Source: Methylopumilus universalis (lineage in GTDB: Bacteria; Pseudomonadota; Gammaproteobacteria; Burkholderiales; Methylophilaceae). From it: a stretch of DNA of 64,000 bases. Below, one piece after another: positions 51,626 through 61,516 of this stretch; positions within the stretch are counted from its first letter, which is position 1; every line of letters starts with the position of its first letter. The stretch lies in assembly GCF_006363895.1 (NCBI RefSeq), contig NZ_CP040953.1. One strand, given 5' to 3'. A program made the position numbers and the translations under genes. The notes below the pieces were generated by a model, which had not been told where the DNA came from, ran no database searches, and worked only from the letters and a program-made list of their open reading frames with translations.

Positions 51626-52942
51626 TTAAAAGTTATCTTCTAAGCGAAGCTCTACAAAAGAGCGATCTCTTAATTCTTGAAGCCAATCTTGATAGGCTTC
51701 TTCAGATTTACGCATTTTAATTTGCTGTCTTGCTTGCATTCGAGCCGATTCTTTAGACATATCTTGAGATCTTTTTTCAAGAACTTGAATAAGATGCCAT
51801 CCAAATGGAGTTTTAATGGGATCGCTGATTTGATTTATATTCAGTTGCTTCATTGTTTTTTCAAATTCAGGCACAGTATCTCCTGGATTAATCCAGCCTA
51901 GATCCCCACCATTGGTTGCAGAAGGATCTTCCGAATATTGCTTTGCCATATCCTCAAACTTTATACCATTTTCTAATCGCTCTTTAATGCCAATCAATTT
52001 TTGACGCCCCTCATTTTCTGAGGTAATTTCAGAAAGCTTAATTAAAATATGCCTTACATGCGTTTGCTCCACAACAACTGGGCCACTTGATCCCTTTTTG
52101 TTAATTAATTTAAGGATATGAAAGCCGTTAGGGCTTCTTAAAATAGGGCTAAGCGAACCTACTTCTATTTTTTTAAGGGCGTCCACAAATAATGTTGGCA
52201 AATCTGAGGCTTTTTTCCATCCAAGATTGCCGCCTTCAAGCGCATTGGGGGTTTCCGAAAATGCTGCAGAAACTTGTGTGAAATTCTTACCCGATTGAAT
52301 TTGTTTAGAGGCCTCCTCAGCTTTATTCTTTAATTTTTCAAGCTTTTCAGGGGACGCGTCTTCAGGAACCCGAATAAGAATATGGGCGACATCAAATTCG
52401 TCTTGAATTTCTTTTGATTGAGCATTTAAGAAATTATCAATCTCACCATCTGTAATTAAAATTTTACTATCAACTTCACGTTCTTTTAATTGCGCAATAG
52501 TGATTTCATTTCTAATTTCTTCTCTGAATTTATAAAAATTAGTGCCATCTTTTTCTAACGTTTTTTTAAAATCAACCACATTAAGCTTATTTTTTTCCGC
52601 AATACGCTCAATAGTTTTATCAACTTGGGCATCATTAATTTTTAATCCAGTTTGATTAGCAAGTTGGATCTGAATGCTATTAGCAATTAATCTTTCTATT
52701 ACTTGTTTTCTTAAAACGCTTTCAGAAGGTATTTCAATCTTCTGATTTTTTAAGTTGCTAATCACTGAATTGATTTTTTCTTGTAATTCTTTTTCGGTGA
52801 TAACATCTTGATCAACTACAGCAATAATTCGGTCGAGTTTTTGAATGCTACTTTCTGTCTTTGTGTAACCATAAGAGGAGATTACCAGGCCTAGAAAGAC
52901 CAGAGTTAACTGTAAAAAAGATATTAATTTTTTAAGCTGCAT
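51626..52942 (-). CDS. surA: Periplasmic chaperone SurA
   Basis: Delivers outer-membrane proteins, including LptD, to the Bam complex. A signal peptide (LISFLQLTLVFLGLVISSYG) is followed by the SurA N domain (about residues 30-170) and two parvulin domains, seen as FDVAHILIRVPEDASPE to GGNLGWKKASDLP and QTHVRHILIKLSEI to GGDLGWINPGDTVPEFE. Length 438 residues is normal. It starts eight bases after lptD. Confidence 0.95.
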   Translation of the reverse strand: MQLKKLISFLQLTLVFLGLVISSYGYTKTESSIQKLDRIIAVVDQDVITEKELQEKINSVISNLKNQKIEIPSESVLRKQVIERLIANSIQIQLANQTGLKINDAQVDKTIERIAEKNKLNVVDFKKTLEKDGTNFYKFREEIRNEITIAQLKEREVDSKILITDGEIDNFLNAQSKEIQDEFDVAHILIRVPEDASPEKLEKLKNKAEEASKQIQSGKNFTQVSAAFSETPNALEGGNLGWKKASDLPTLFVDALKKIEVGSLSPILRSPNGFHILKLINKKGSSGPVVVEQTHVRHILIKLSEITSENEGRQKLIGIKERLENGIKFEDMAKQYSEDPSATNGGDLGWINPGDTVPEFEKTMKQLNINQISDPIKTPFGWHLIQVLEKRSQDMSKESARMQARQQIKMRKSEEAYQDWLQELRDRSFVELRLEDNF

Positions 52943-52950
52943 ATTTGAGA

Positions 52951-55239
52951 TTAATTGAAATTTGCCTGACGATTAACATCTGGAATTTGATTGACATTTC
53001 TTACGCCAGGAACATTTCTATATAAGAAATTATTAAGTTTATTGGCATCAGATCCAATAGCTCCCAGCCCATTAAGCTCAAGTTGGACAAAGAATGTGTA
53101 ATTAGGTTGAGGGCTTGTGGGCAATGATATCCTGTCAAAAATTGTTCTTGCAACCCAACAGCCGCCATCATATTCGATGCCGCCTAGAATTTCGATAGTT
53201 TGTGAAGTTTTTAAATCATAGTTATATCTTCCTATAGAATAAAAGCGATTTCCAAGTGGCCATTGACCTGCTGCATTGAAAACTTTTAAATCCTGAGTAT
53301 TGTCAGACACATTATCAATCATGCGGTAGCTTAAATTAAGCATTTTTCCGGGTTCAGGGTTGTATCTGCTACTGAGGGTGCTTCTAAGAAATTTGCTAGA
53401 AGTTGGGTCATATTGAAACATAGCATCGAGATTCATTGAGTTTGCAAGTCTTGCAGTGCCACCCATAAAAATATCAGAATTTGCTTTTTTTGCATCTAGG
53501 TCCGTACCAAAAATTCTCCGATCCTCAAAATAATATCTTTGTGCAACAATACCTGAAAGTCTTTCTTTGCCATTTTTATCAATAAATTTGGATGTAACAG
53601 ATGCCGTAAGTTGATTGGCATCATTAATTCTATCTTGACCATTGTATTGATTTTCAGAGAATAATGTTTGCATATTCAAGTCTGCAAGTCCTGTATCAAA
53701 ATTAGGCAATGCAGATTGGTCTTTATAGGGTATATAGACATAAAATAATCTTGGCTCAAGGGTATTGGTAAAATTTTGATTCAGAAGATTAACCGTCCTA
53801 TCAAAATACATACCGCTATCCACAGAAACTATTGGCGTTAAAATATCTTTATTACCAATACTTGAGTTATTTAAATTATAAGATCTCACATTGGCAGATA
53901 ATTTCGGCTTGATATAACCATATGTTTCTGTGAAGGGCACTGTGATGCCTGGGGTTATGGTTAACCGGCTTCCCGTAACTTTTTGCGCATCAGTGTAGGT
54001 AGATGTAAATTTTTCATCTCTATCAAAATAAGCCCATTGGGATTTAAAGTCTAAAATATAGCTATCAAGATCTTTTCTTCCTGAAAGGTCCAATTGAGGG
54101 AGTCTTTGATAAGGCGAATTAGAAGCATCTGTTAAGGTTTGATATTTTTCAGTGAGAGCATTGAATTTCCAGGTATCGCCTGCATAGTTGATGTTAGCTC
54201 TTTGAGGTAAGTTGACAACGCTCGTTACTTGAATCATCGTTGCTAGATCAGAAAAATAAGCGTCATCAGAAACTTTCTGATAATTGTAAGAGGCTGACCA
54301 GCCATTATTTAACTTGTGTTGATGTTCAAGCTTTACTAAATACCTATTATCTTTGCCGCTTTCTTCGTCATGTTTCATAAATTGGATTTGATTTTTACCA
54401 GAATAATTTTCCTCCAGGTAACGGAATTCCCCGTCAGCTTGGGGACCTCTTTTACCTAAATATCTTGCGGTTACAGTCGCGTCCATATTAGGGGAAATAT
54501 TAAAGTAATAAGGAATTTGTAAATCAAAACCACTTTTTGTTGTGGTGCCAAAGGTTGTGGCTAAAAACCCAGATTTTCTATTTTTATTTAAAGAAAAATT
54601 AATATAGGGCGTGTATAGAACAGGAAGTCCTTTAAATTCAACAATAGCATTAGATGCATTTACACGGTCCGTTTTAGTATTTACTTCCATATTGCTAGAT
54701 TTTAAATACCAGTCATCTGAATCAGCTTCGCAGGTCGTAACCCTCCCTGATTGCAAGCGTTTTTTGTTTTCACCTTCAAAAAAGATAGCTTTGGCGTCAC
54801 CCCGAAAGCCATATGATCTCTTCGTAATAACAGTACCATTTTTAATGACAGATTTTTCTTCCTTATCACCGCGCTTAAAATTAAATGAAGCATCCTCTAT
54901 GGATCCAGTTTCATCACTTAATTTAAGGGTGAGTTTCGAGCCTCTTAGAGACATGCTTTCTAAGTCAATATTAGTATTGCCTGTTGTAATGAGTTTTTCT
55001 GAGACTTCATCATATTCAATCACCTCGGCTTTAATCGTTTTATTGCCCTTTTTTAGAATGGCGTTACCTTTAGCCTTCATCTTTCTATCAAGCAGAGTTT
55101 CAAGGCTATCACCTTCAATCTCAATTGAACCTTGAGAGATTTCTGGGGATTGTTTTTGCGTTGCCAAATCTTCAGCTGATGCTAGCTGAGGAAGAAGAAA
55201 AAACACTAGCCATAGCGGTGAGATTGTTTTTCTAAACAT
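52951..55239 (-). CDS. lptD: LPS-assembly protein LptD
   Basis: Outer-membrane barrel that inserts LPS. After a signal peptide (TISPLWLVFFLLPQLASA) comes the periplasmic OstA jellyroll (about residues 30-170, GSIEIEGDSLE) and a barrel with NRKSGFLATTFGTTTKSGFD and C-terminal EYDGGCWVAR. Only two cysteines are present in the whole protein (about residues 170 and 694), so one interdomain disulfide would replace the two of E. coli. The ATG at 55239 is preferred to the TTG at 55260. It is the first gene of the operon with surA. Confidence 0.93.
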   Translation of the reverse strand: MFRKTISPLWLVFFLLPQLASAEDLATQKQSPEISQGSIEIEGDSLETLLDRKMKAKGNAILKKGNKTIKAEVIEYDEVSEKLITTGNTNIDLESMSLRGSKLTLKLSDETGSIEDASFNFKRGDKEEKSVIKNGTVITKRSYGFRGDAKAIFFEGENKKRLQSGRVTTCEADSDDWYLKSSNMEVNTKTDRVNASNAIVEFKGLPVLYTPYINFSLNKNRKSGFLATTFGTTTKSGFDLQIPYYFNISPNMDATVTARYLGKRGPQADGEFRYLEENYSGKNQIQFMKHDEESGKDNRYLVKLEHQHKLNNGWSASYNYQKVSDDAYFSDLATMIQVTSVVNLPQRANINYAGDTWKFNALTEKYQTLTDASNSPYQRLPQLDLSGRKDLDSYILDFKSQWAYFDRDEKFTSTYTDAQKVTGSRLTITPGITVPFTETYGYIKPKLSANVRSYNLNNSSIGNKDILTPIVSVDSGMYFDRTVNLLNQNFTNTLEPRLFYVYIPYKDQSALPNFDTGLADLNMQTLFSENQYNGQDRINDANQLTASVTSKFIDKNGKERLSGIVAQRYYFEDRRIFGTDLDAKKANSDIFMGGTARLANSMNLDAMFQYDPTSSKFLRSTLSSRYNPEPGKMLNLSYRMIDNVSDNTQDLKVFNAAGQWPLGNRFYSIGRYNYDLKTSQTIEILGGIEYDGGCWVARTIFDRISLPTSPQPNYTFFVQLELNGLGAIGSDANKLNNFLYRNVPGVRNVNQIPDVNRQANFN

Positions 55240-55431
55240 GGAATTTTGCTGAAGGAGCAAGTAGGGGTGCTATAGTTTTAATTTTGAATATTTCATAAAC
55301 GTTAAAATCTCATATTTTAGATATTTTATCAACTTAAATTTATTAATAATCAGGTAGTTATATAACTTACTTCATTAAGCTAATTGCTTAAAACGTACAA
55401 TTTTTTTAAAAATTTATAGGTATTTTTTATT
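55240..55431. promoter_or_regulatory. Divergent promoter region between lptD and amgK
   Basis: A 192-base AT-rich region between divergent lptD and amgK. It must contain promoters for both, but I saw no hexamer pair I would trust. An ATAGG ribosome site precedes the amgK GTG. Confidence 0.4.
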
Positions 55432-56412
55432 GTGACGCGCGAAAATCAGATTGCTACATGGTTAAATAATAGCCTTAAAAATCAAGAGTATACAATAAAT
55501 CCTGCTTCTTCAGACGCCAGTTTTCGTCGTTACTTCCGTATTACTTCAAATAATCAGTCTTACATCTTAATGGACGCCCCGCCTGATAAAGAAAATTCAA
55601 AGCCCTTCGTCGATATAGCAAATATTCTTTTTAAGGCGGGACTAAATGTACCTAAGATTCATGAGGCAGATCTGAAAGAAGGCTTTTTGTTATTGTCAGA
55701 TTTAGGCAGTAAAACTTACCTTGGAAAGTTAAACCATGAAAATGCATCAACGCTCTATAAAGATGCTTACTTAGCGCTTATTAAAATACAAAAAAATGCT
55801 GATACATCATCGCTTAAACACTACGATGATTCATTGTTGATGCAAGAGCTTCAACTATTCCCTGATTGGTATCTAAAATTCCATAAATCTTATGAAATGA
55901 ATGATTCGGAAAAAAATATACTTAACTTAACTTTTGATTTGCTTATTAAAAATATTCGGTCCCACACAGAAGTTTTTGTGCACAGAGATTTTCATTCGAG
56001 AAACTTGATGTTCTGTGATGGAGAGCATGGAAAAAATCCAGGCATTTTAGATTTTCAGGATGCGGTTAAGGGATCTATTGTTTATGATCTCGTGTCGCTA
56101 TTTAAAGACGCTTACATTACATGGGAAGAAGAGCAAGTTATAGATTGGCTGATTAGATACTGGGAATTAGCAAAGAAAAATGGGTTTAAAGTTCAGGAAG
56201 ATTTCGCAGAGTTTTATAGAGATTTTGAGTGGATGGGCGTTCAAAGGCATTTAAAAGTATTAGGTATTTTTGCTCGCTTAAATTATAGAGACCATAAAAC
56301 AAATTATTTAAACGATTTGCCAGCCGTTGAAAATTATCTCCGAAGAGCTTGTGAGCGCTATATGGAATTGCACCCTCTATTAAAAATGATTAACAAATTA
56401 AGCTTGATATGA
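55432..56412 (+). CDS. amgK: N-acetylmuramate/N-acetylglucosamine kinase (AmgK-like)
   Basis: Aminoglycoside-phosphotransferase-fold sugar kinase of 326 residues. The catalytic loop is VHRDFHSRNLMF and the metal-binding aspartate is in GILDFQDAVKG. AmgK phosphorylates MurNAc and GlcNAc at C1 for direct re-use in wall synthesis. The partner murU overlaps by four bases, and the pair is divergent from lptD as in Pseudomonas, so the call is well supported by context. Start is GTG at 55432. Confidence 0.88.
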   Translation: MTRENQIATWLNNSLKNQEYTINPASSDASFRRYFRITSNNQSYILMDAPPDKENSKPFVDIANILFKAGLNVPKIHEADLKEGFLLLSDLGSKTYLGKLNHENASTLYKDAYLALIKIQKNADTSSLKHYDDSLLMQELQLFPDWYLKFHKSYEMNDSEKNILNLTFDLLIKNIRSHTEVFVHRDFHSRNLMFCDGEHGKNPGILDFQDAVKGSIVYDLVSLFKDAYITWEEEQVIDWLIRYWELAKKNGFKVQEDFAEFYRDFEWMGVQRHLKVLGIFARLNYRDHKTNYLNDLPAVENYLRRACERYMELHPLLKMINKLSLI

Positions 56413-57098
56413 CTATGAAAGCTATGATTCTAGCAGCAGGCAAGGGCGAGAGGATGCGTCCTTTGACCGATCAAATACCAAAACCATTATTAGAAGTAGC
56501 TGGTAAGCCATTAATAGCTTGGCATATAGAAAAATTAGCTAAGGCTCATTTTAAAGAAGTGGTCATTAACCATGCATATTTAGGCGAAATGATCGAATCA
56601 TATCTTGGCAACGGATCAAAATGGGGCCTTAAGATCCATTATTCTAGAGAAGGCAGTCCATTAGAAACAGCAGGAGGCATAAAAAAAGCTCTAACGTTTT
56701 TGGGTGATGAGCCATTTTTAGTGGTTAATGCAGATATATTTACTGACCTAGATTACATTGTATTAAAAAATATGAACTTAGATAAGTTTAAAGGTCACTT
56801 AGTAATGGTTAAAAATCCACCGCATCATATGCAAGGGGATTTTGTTTTAAAAGATAACAACATTGCATTAGAGGGGGGCAATAAATTAACCTTCTCAGGC
56901 TTAGCTATTTATCGACCAGAAATTTTTGAAGAGATTGAAATGGAGCCTGTTGCGAAGTTAGCACCCATTCTCAAGAAATTAATTGATGCAGGATCTGTCT
57001 CTGGTGAAGAGTATCATGGGATTTGGTTTGATATAGGCACACCAAAGAGACTGGAAGAAATTAATTTCTTCCTAAAAAATAACAATTTCAAAAGCTAA
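56409..57098 (+). CDS. murU: N-acetylmuramate 1-phosphate uridylyltransferase
   Basis: Sugar nucleotidyltransferase making UDP-MurNAc from MurNAc-1-phosphate. The 229 residues start with MILAAGKGERMRPLTD and include IPKPLLEVAGKPLI, VVNADIFTD and the C-terminal GIWFDIGTPKRLEE. It completes the AmgK-MurU recycling bypass, which avoids MurA and so lowers sensitivity to fosfomycin in bacteria that have it. ATG 56409 overlaps the amgK stop; ATG 56415 is an alternative. Confidence 0.9.
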   Translation: MTMKAMILAAGKGERMRPLTDQIPKPLLEVAGKPLIAWHIEKLAKAHFKEVVINHAYLGEMIESYLGNGSKWGLKIHYSREGSPLETAGGIKKALTFLGDEPFLVVNADIFTDLDYIVLKNMNLDKFKGHLVMVKNPPHHMQGDFVLKDNNIALEGGNKLTFSGLAIYRPEIFEEIEMEPVAKLAPILKKLIDAGSVSGEEYHGIWFDIGTPKRLEEINFFLKNNNFKS

Positions 57099-57108
57099 AT
57101 TAAAAAAC

Positions 57109-58419
57109 ATGAACAATAAAGATTATCAAGAATTCAAAAAAAGGAGAGATGCTTTAGCTAATAAAATTGGCGATGGCATAGCTATCATTTTTAATGCTAG
57201 TGAAGCGATTAGAAATCGAGATAGCCATTACCCTTATCGATCTGATAGTTATTTCCATTATTTCTCAGGGTTTAATGAGCCACAATCCGCGCTAGTTATT
57301 TTAGGCGGAAAATCTCCAAAAACGATTCTATTTTGTCGAAAAAAAAACGTTGATATGGAAATTTGGAATGGTTTCATATACGGACCAGAAGCAGCAAAAG
57401 AGCTTTTTCTATTTGATGAGGCTTACGATATTAACTTGCTAGATGAGATTGTTTTAAAAGAAATTCCAGGACATCAAAAAATATATCATCGAATAGGCCA
57501 GGACGTTCTAATTGATCAAAAAATTAATGATTGGATAAAGCAATTAAGGGAAAAAGGCAGGGCTGGAGTTCGGGCGCCTCATGAAATTGAAGACATTAGC
57601 TATATAGCAGATGAAATGCGACTCATAAAAAGTGATTTCGAAATTGACATAATGCGACGCTCAGCAAAGATTGCATCTTTAGCCCACAATCGCGCAATGA
57701 AATTTGTAAAGCCTCACATGTATGAATATGAACTTGAAGCTGAAATTTTGCATGAATTTATGTCTCAAGGAATTCGTTCACCAGCTTACCAATCTATTGT
57801 TGCCGCTGGTGGGAATGCATGCACATTACATTATATTAATAACAACAATGAGATTAAAGATGGCGATCTTATTTTGATAGATGCTGGATGCGAGTTAGAA
57901 GGATATGCATCTGATATAACAAGAACATTTCCTGCAAATGGAAAATATACAAAAATACAAACAGATTTCTATCAAATGGTATTAGATGCTCAAAGCGCCG
58001 CCTTAAAAAAAATATCCCCGAAACATCATTGGAATGAGCCTCATGAGGCAGCTTTATCAGTTTTAATTGATGGTTTTAGAGATTTTGGTTTATGCCAGGG
58101 AAGCCGCGAAGAAATTTATGAAACAGGCTCCTATAAAGAATTCTATATGCATAGAACAGGGCACTGGCTGGGTCTTGATGTTCATGATGCGGGAGAATAT
58201 AAAAATGTTTCAAAGGAATGGAAGCAGCTTAAACCAGGCATGACTTTAACAGTGGAGCCAGGATGCTATATTAGACCGTCTTCAAAAGTACCTAAAGAGT
58301 TTTGGAATATTGGCATTAGAATTGAAGACGACGTCTTGGTTACGCAAGATGGACATGAGGTGCTTACCAAAGACAGCCCAAAAAAAATAGAATCCATTGA
58401 AGCATTAATGGCAAAATGA
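57109..58419 (+). CDS. pepP: Xaa-Pro aminopeptidase
   Basis: Metallopeptidase that removes N-terminal residues before proline. The pita-bread fold (436 residues) has the two-metal ligands in LIDAGCELEGYASDITRTF, HRTGHWLGLDVHD, TVEPGCY and IGIRIEDDVLV. Upstream of ubiH in the usual pepP-ubiH arrangement, overlapping it by four bases. Confidence 0.95.
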   Translation: MNNKDYQEFKKRRDALANKIGDGIAIIFNASEAIRNRDSHYPYRSDSYFHYFSGFNEPQSALVILGGKSPKTILFCRKKNVDMEIWNGFIYGPEAAKELFLFDEAYDINLLDEIVLKEIPGHQKIYHRIGQDVLIDQKINDWIKQLREKGRAGVRAPHEIEDISYIADEMRLIKSDFEIDIMRRSAKIASLAHNRAMKFVKPHMYEYELEAEILHEFMSQGIRSPAYQSIVAAGGNACTLHYINNNNEIKDGDLILIDAGCELEGYASDITRTFPANGKYTKIQTDFYQMVLDAQSAALKKISPKHHWNEPHEAALSVLIDGFRDFGLCQGSREEIYETGSYKEFYMHRTGHWLGLDVHDAGEYKNVSKEWKQLKPGMTLTVEPGCYIRPSSKVPKEFWNIGIRIEDDVLVTQDGHEVLTKDSPKKIESIEALMAK

Positions 58420-59576
58420 AAAAGTCAGAATACCTCATTGTGGGGGCTGGTCCAGTCGGACTAATTTTATCTTTATTACTAGCAAAGCAAAATAAAGTTT
58501 CACATCTTTTAGAGGCAAGGAAAAAAAATGACGCACATTCAGACAAGCGAGCATTAGCTCTTTCATATGGAACGAAACTGATTCTTGAAAATCTTGGAAT
58601 ATGGAGATTGCTAGAAAAAAAAATTACTTCAATTCAAAGCATTCACACAAGTCAAAAAAATAGCTTTGGACGAACATTACTATCCTCAGATGAATATAAT
58701 TTACCGGCATTAGGTTATGTTTTGTCTTATGGCGACTTATCAAAAGCTCTTGAAGATGAAATTAGTAAATCCTCATTAATAAAAGTGAGTTACGAATTTA
58801 AAGTTTCAGCTATCAAAAATAAAAAAGATAAATCCATTTTATATAGCCTGACTAAAAATTTACCTCTCGAAGCGCCACTTTTAATATTGGCTGATGGTGG
58901 AAAAAATACGACCGATTTAATTGAAAACCTCAAAAGAAAAGAAACTAGTTATAACCACACTGCACTAGTTACGAAAGTAATTTCAGAAATTCCACCTAAC
59001 AATGTGGCTTATGAAAGATTTACTTCTATGGGACCCATTGCACTATTACCAAATGGACCAGAAGAATTTTCATTAGTTTGGACAGGTAAAGATAAAGACA
59101 TTCAAGCGCTGGCTAAAAATAATAAAAAAATTTTCTTAGAAAAACTGCATGAGCACTTTGGAGATAGAGTTGGAAGATTTCTTGATTGCAAGGAATTTAT
59201 TACTTTCCCATTGAAAAAAATTGTTCTTGAAGACTTTCCAAAATCCAACATAGTGGTTATCGGTAATTCCGCACAAACAATGCATCCAGTTGCTGGGCAA
59301 GGCTTTAATACTGGTATCAGAGATGCTTATGCATTATCAAAATTAATGAATGAAACAGAGTTGGCTCATATAGGCTCTGAACTATTTGTTAATCAATATT
59401 ATGCTTCTAGAAAGCCAGAGACAAAAAAGACACTTTTCTTTACCGACTCTTTGGTAAGCATTTTTTCAAATGATTTAGTCGGATTATCGGCAACAAGAGG
59501 ATTTGGCTTGTCTCTTTTAGATAACTTTAAGCCTATTAAAAAATTTTTAGTCAACAAAATGAGTTTTGGTAGATGA
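58416..59576 (+). CDS. ubiH: FAD-dependent ubiquinone hydroxylase UbiH
   Basis: Flavin monooxygenase of ubiquinone ring hydroxylation. The 386 residues start with the FAD fold IVGAGPVGLILSLLLAK and carry GNSAQTMHPVAGQGFNTGIRDA. The GN-AQ-HP variant of the second FAD motif is the form seen in E. coli UbiH, so this is the UbiH paralogue. ATGA overlaps both neighbours. Confidence 0.9.
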   Translation: MKKSEYLIVGAGPVGLILSLLLAKQNKVSHLLEARKKNDAHSDKRALALSYGTKLILENLGIWRLLEKKITSIQSIHTSQKNSFGRTLLSSDEYNLPALGYVLSYGDLSKALEDEISKSSLIKVSYEFKVSAIKNKKDKSILYSLTKNLPLEAPLLILADGGKNTTDLIENLKRKETSYNHTALVTKVISEIPPNNVAYERFTSMGPIALLPNGPEEFSLVWTGKDKDIQALAKNNKKIFLEKLHEHFGDRVGRFLDCKEFITFPLKKIVLEDFPKSNIVVIGNSAQTMHPVAGQGFNTGIRDAYALSKLMNETELAHIGSELFVNQYYASRKPETKKTLFFTDSLVSIFSNDLVGLSATRGFGLSLLDNFKPIKKFLVNKMSFGR

Positions 59577-60739
59577 TTCAAGAGTCGACTGATGTATTAA
59601 TTTTAGGCTCAGGTATTGTGGGCATGGCTGCTTTAATTGCTATTGATAAATATGATATCAAGGCAACACTATTATCAGAAGCAAAAATCATTCATAAAAA
59701 AGATTTTGATCCTAGATTTTATGCAATTACCCCAGGCGTTAAAACATGGCTGGAAAAAAATGGCGTATGGGACTTTTTGCCTAAGAAAGAAGTGTCATCG
59801 GTCCGATCTATCATTGTTTATTCAGATAGGGAAAATTCAACTTTAAAATTTGATGCTGATGATGTAGGGATGAATGAGCTTGCATTTATTGTAAGCCATG
59901 ACGATATCGAAAAAGCATTTATTCGCCGAATAAGCAAAATAGATTATAAGGAAATTAAAACAAACAAGATTGAGTCCTTAAGTGCCGGAGAAGAGGATGT
60001 AAATCTTATTTACGCGAACGGTAATAAACGCCAATTTAAATTAGCCATTGGTGCTGATGGTTCGAATTCCTGGGTGCGTAGCCAGTCATCTATAGATTTT
60101 AAGAATAAAGATTTTGATCAGACAGCAGTGGTATTTAATGTTAAAGCATCAAAAACACATCAAGGATGCGCTTATCAAAAATTTACGCATCACGGTATAT
60201 TGGCATTGCTGCCTTTACATACCAATGAATTTTCTGTTGTCTTTTCTTTAAATAATGAAATGCTTAAAGAATATAAGAACATAACTGATGCTAAATTCAT
60301 TCAAATATTCAAAAATGAAATAGGTGAAATTTTCGGAGATATTACTTTAATAACAAAGCGCCAATACTTTCCTTTAAATATGAAGATTAATAAATCATTA
60401 ATTTCAGATCGCGTTTTACTTGTTGGAGATGCAGCTCACCAGATCCATCCCCTTGCAGGTCAGGGTTTAAATTTGGGCTTAAGAGATGCAATAGAAATCG
60501 ATAATTTGTTAAGTTCAAATAAAAAATATCATCATGATCTTGGATTAAAATCTTTTCTTAAAAAATATAACCGTAATAGAAAGACTGATATATTATCTTT
60601 AAGCTATTTAACTGATAAATTAAGCTCTCTCTTCACTGCTAAAAATGATTTTTTAGATTTTGCGATTAATTTTGGCCTCAATAAAATTAATCAAAATCAG
60701 TTAATTAAAAAAATTCTTATAGAAAAAGCAATTCATTAA
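59573..60739 (+). CDS. Second UbiH-family flavin hydroxylase (UbiI/UbiF-like)
   Basis: A 388-residue paralogue of the upstream gene with ILGSGIVGMAALIAID and the standard motif GDAAHQIHPLAGQGLNLGLRDA. The GD-AH form matches UbiI/UbiF rather than UbiH, and pepP-ubiH-ubiI order as in E. coli favours UbiI. Regiospecificity varies in this family, so the exact ring carbon is not given. With ispB in the window it fits ubiquinone synthesis. Confidence 0.85.
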   Translation: MIQESTDVLILGSGIVGMAALIAIDKYDIKATLLSEAKIIHKKDFDPRFYAITPGVKTWLEKNGVWDFLPKKEVSSVRSIIVYSDRENSTLKFDADDVGMNELAFIVSHDDIEKAFIRRISKIDYKEIKTNKIESLSAGEEDVNLIYANGNKRQFKLAIGADGSNSWVRSQSSIDFKNKDFDQTAVVFNVKASKTHQGCAYQKFTHHGILALLPLHTNEFSVVFSLNNEMLKEYKNITDAKFIQIFKNEIGEIFGDITLITKRQYFPLNMKINKSLISDRVLLVGDAAHQIHPLAGQGLNLGLRDAIEIDNLLSSNKKYHHDLGLKSFLKKYNRNRKTDILSLSYLTDKLSSLFTAKNDFLDFAINFGLNKINQNQLIKKILIEKAIH

Positions 60740-61459
60740 ATGATAACTTTAAAAAAAATTACTGCACTTCTTTTATTATTCCCTTCTTTCTATTCCATGG
60801 CAGATGAAGCCAATTTAAAAAAGATGATTGAAGCTTCTTACCCAAAATACAAGGTTGAGAGTATCAAGAAAACTTCATACAGTGGTCTTTACGAAGTCTT
60901 TATGGGCGGTCAAATTATTTATACAGATGAAAAATTTTCATTTCTTATCGCAGAAGGCCGAATTGTTGACCCAAAAACAAAGAAGGATTTAACAGGAGAG
61001 CGTCTTGAGGATTTAACTAAAATTGATTTTTCATCGCTCCCTCTTGCCTCAGCGATTAAAACTATCAAAGGTGATGGCTCGAGGAAGCTAGTTGTATTTT
61101 CAGATGTCGATTGCCCTTTTTGCAAAAGGCTTGAGCAGAATGAATTTACACATATAAATAATATTACGATTTATACATTTCTTTTTCCAATTGAAAAATT
61201 GCATCCTGATGCTAAGAATAAATCACGGCTTATTTGGTGCGCTAAAGACCGCTCAAAAGCTTGGCTTGATTGGTCGCTTAATGAGACACTTCCTTCAGGC
61301 AAGCCGAATTGTGAAGCACCGACAGAGCAAGTGCTGGAATTGGGATCAAAATTAGGTATCACATCTACACCGACCCTCATTTTCTCTGATGGTAAGCGAA
61401 TGCTAGGCGCTCAACCCTATAAAGAGATAGAAAAAGTATTAAACAACGTCAAATTGTAA
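60740..61459 (+). CDS. DsbC-like periplasmic disulfide isomerase
   Basis: A 239-residue exported thioredoxin-fold protein. After a signal peptide (ITALLLLFPSFYSMADE) comes the N-terminal dimerisation region, then a domain with VVFSDVDCPFCKRLEQ (CPFC) and the cis-proline TSTPTLIF. It should reshuffle wrong disulfides such as those in LptD. It begins directly after the ubi gene stop. DsbD, its usual reductant, is not in the window. Confidence 0.9.
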   Translation: MITLKKITALLLLFPSFYSMADEANLKKMIEASYPKYKVESIKKTSYSGLYEVFMGGQIIYTDEKFSFLIAEGRIVDPKTKKDLTGERLEDLTKIDFSSLPLASAIKTIKGDGSRKLVVFSDVDCPFCKRLEQNEFTHINNITIYTFLFPIEKLHPDAKNKSRLIWCAKDRSKAWLDWSLNETLPSGKPNCEAPTEQVLELGSKLGITSTPTLIFSDGKRMLGAQPYKEIEKVLNNVKL

Positions 61460-61481
61460 GGTTTTTTAGGCAACAAATAGC

Positions 61482-61510
61482 TTGACATTTATGACTAAAC
61501 AACGTAAAAA
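61482..61510 (+). promoter_or_regulatory. Promoter of cspA
   Basis: A perfect TTGACA (61482-61487), a 17-base spacer and TAAAAA (61505-61510). Transcription would begin near 61517 and give a 5' leader of about 115 bases, as in other cold-shock genes. Confidence 0.65.
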
Positions 61511-61516
61511 AGCTCC

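Noticed and set aside
54611..55135. Long 174-codon frame opposite lptD
   Set aside because: Antisense to the conserved OstA domain; no ribosome site and no recognisable motif.
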